From contig CAZHMD010000003.1 in assembly GCA_964533735.1 (NCBI GenBank), positions 1 through 64,000 of the forward strand: a stretch of 64,000 bases of DNA, in the 5' to 3' direction. Made by a program: the position numbers and the translations under genes. Under the pieces are notes generated by a model, which saw only the letters and a list, made by a program, of their open reading frames with translations, had not been told where the DNA came from and made no database searches. Of this stretch, positions 63,190 to 64,000 are shown in pieces. Each line of letters opens with the position of its first letter. Within the stretch, counting starts at the first letter, position 1. The DNA is from UBA6107 sp964533735 (GTDB lineage Bacteria > Chloroflexota > Anaerolineae > Anaerolineales > Anaerolineaceae).

Positions 63190-64000
63190 TTACCACCCGG
63201 GGATAGGGGTGGCGGTCAACAACAGGTTTCGAATTATCCAACCTTCGCGTCCATCTTCAAGGATGATATGGGCCCAAACTGTGCTGCCAACCATTTGAGT
63301 ATCTGGTAAAACTTGTACGACTGCTTCATTCATCAGGCTGGTGAGGTATTCCCCAGCAGGTACATTGCGCACGATCACACCTTTATAATCCTCACTATTG
63401 AAGTAAACCTTAGCCCAAACCGGTGTCGGCTTGGGAGTGATGGTGATCGTGGGAGTGCGAGTGGGAGGAACAGTGTTTGTGGGAGTGGTCTCGGTGGTCG
63501 GCGTGGCAATTGTGGGAATACCTGGCCGAGGCGTCTCAGTTAGACTGGTGAAGGCAATTACTGTGGATACTTGAGGTTTGGCTGTTTGGGTGGCGTTGAT
63601 AAATGGCTGCACCTGCTTTTGCAGGGCAGATCCGAGGGCACTGGTTGCCACGAGTGTGTAGACTCCAACTCCCAGGATAATTGCGGTAAGGAGGTAGCCA
63701 AAAAAGGTGAAAGGACGGAGTTTGAGCAGGATCAGAACCAGTGCGCCGATCAAAAGCACTGAGAAGAGATGGACTCCGGCAACTTTAAGAGCTTCGGGGA
63801 ATATCCCTTCCACCTTGCTTGTAAGCCCGAAACCAGCCACACCCACAGGAATGTAGATGCCATAGGCTAATGCCACACTGGCAACCAGGGAGCGCTGCTT
63901 TGGCACACGCACGGTGAGGTAGATGGCTAGCGCTGCTCCAATAATCAATAAAATGAAACCGGGAACAGAAAATGTAGTGAAAAATCGGGCTTGCCCGGTG
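63190..64000 (-). CDS. Membrane protein with SH3-like C-terminus, 5' end cut by the window
   Basis: The frame is open to the window edge at the 5' side; the TTG at 63948 is an internal codon or an alternative start, and upstream codons (ending FSVPGFILL) continue a helix. Visible: four membrane helices, a Thr/Pro-rich linker with many TPT and PT repeats, then a bacterial SH3-like domain (GVIVRNVPAGEYLTSLMNEA, QMVGSTVWAHIILEDGREGW). Such proteins often bind the cell wall. 42 bases downstream of it begins the phosphohexomutase gene on the same strand. Confidence 0.75.
   Translation of the reverse strand, partial: TGQARFFTTFSVPGFILLIIGAALAIYLTVRVPKQRSLVASVALAYGIYIPVGVAGFGLTSKVEGIFPEALKVAGVHLFSVLLIGALVLILLKLRPFTFFGYLLTAIILGVGVYTLVATSALGSALQKQVQPFINATQTAKPQVSTVIAFTSLTETPRPGIPTIATPTTETTPTNTVPPTRTPTITITPKPTPVWAKVYFNSEDYKGVIVRNVPAGEYLTSLMNEAVVQVLPDTQMVGSTVWAHIILEDGREGWIIRNLLLTATPIPGW

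Noticed and set aside
1..64000. CRISPR array or rRNA operon
   Set aside because: No regularly spaced direct repeats and no rRNA-like sequence were seen.

Overview
The window looks like chromosomal DNA of an anaerobic member of the Chloroflexota, most likely Anaerolineae. The reasons are the right-hand gene content (a MutL-like ASKHA protein in a membrane-protein cluster with a DUF6754-type protein, a zinc-ribbon protein with repeated DWL motifs, two ABC-2 exporter sets, a DUF951 protein) and moderate GC. This assignment is inference; there is no rRNA in the window.

Layout. (1) 1-31,470 is an accessory island. It starts with the 3' end of a DnaN-like sliding clamp gene, an unknown gene and an 1,118-residue methyltransferase-helicase fusion, followed by a frameshifted IS200/IS605-type element. 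Then come about 21 kb of minus-strand defence and DNA-processing genes in two blocks. Block A (about 5.9-20.1 kb), read from the right: UvrD-like helicase, PD-(D/E)XK nuclease, TIR-like protein, OLD ATPase/nuclease, HEPN-like protein, type III Mod and Res, HhH glycosylase, YaaA-like protein, and, after a gap, a UDG-like Fe-S protein. Block B (20.4-26.9 kb), read from the right: excisionase-type HTH protein, SPPY DNA methyltransferase, sigma-like factor, unknown alpha-helical protein, ImmA/IrrE metallopeptidase, NurA-like nuclease, HerA-like ATPase. Regulators (XRE-like and LuxR-like), a pair of palindromic operators, two small genes and two convergent tyrosine recombinases close the island. 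The second recombinase lies just 3' of an initiator tRNA-Met gene, the likely integration site.

(2) 31,475-48,700 is core genome: tRNA-fMet, YitT, lysoplasmalogenase, Era, an EamA transporter, an O6-alkylguanine methyltransferase, two ABC-2 exporter operons around a phosphoribosyltransferase, a GIY-YIG protein, a prephenate-dehydrogenase-like enzyme, an M50 protease, DUF951, TsaE-TsaB-RimI, family-4 UDG, and the first two nucleotide-sugar genes. (3) 46,387-53,479 is a cell-surface polysaccharide operon: nucleotide-sugar dehydrogenase, epimerase, flippase, GT4 glycosyltransferase, polytopic protein, PIG-L deacetylase. (4) 53,525-61,620 is an eight-gene, nearly gapless operon of unknown function around the MutL-like ASKHA protein. 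(5) A phosphohexomutase and a 5'-truncated membrane/SH3-like gene end the window.

Most interesting are Block B, a modification, ATPase and nuclease set carrying its own sigma-like factor and metallopeptidase; Block A, in which AT-rich OLD/HEPN/TIR genes sit between GC-richer type III and helicase-nuclease genes, with a PD-(D/E)XK domain split over two genes; and the MutL membrane cluster. Several core genes have a -10 box so close to the start codon, with no Shine-Dalgarno, that leaderless transcripts are likely.
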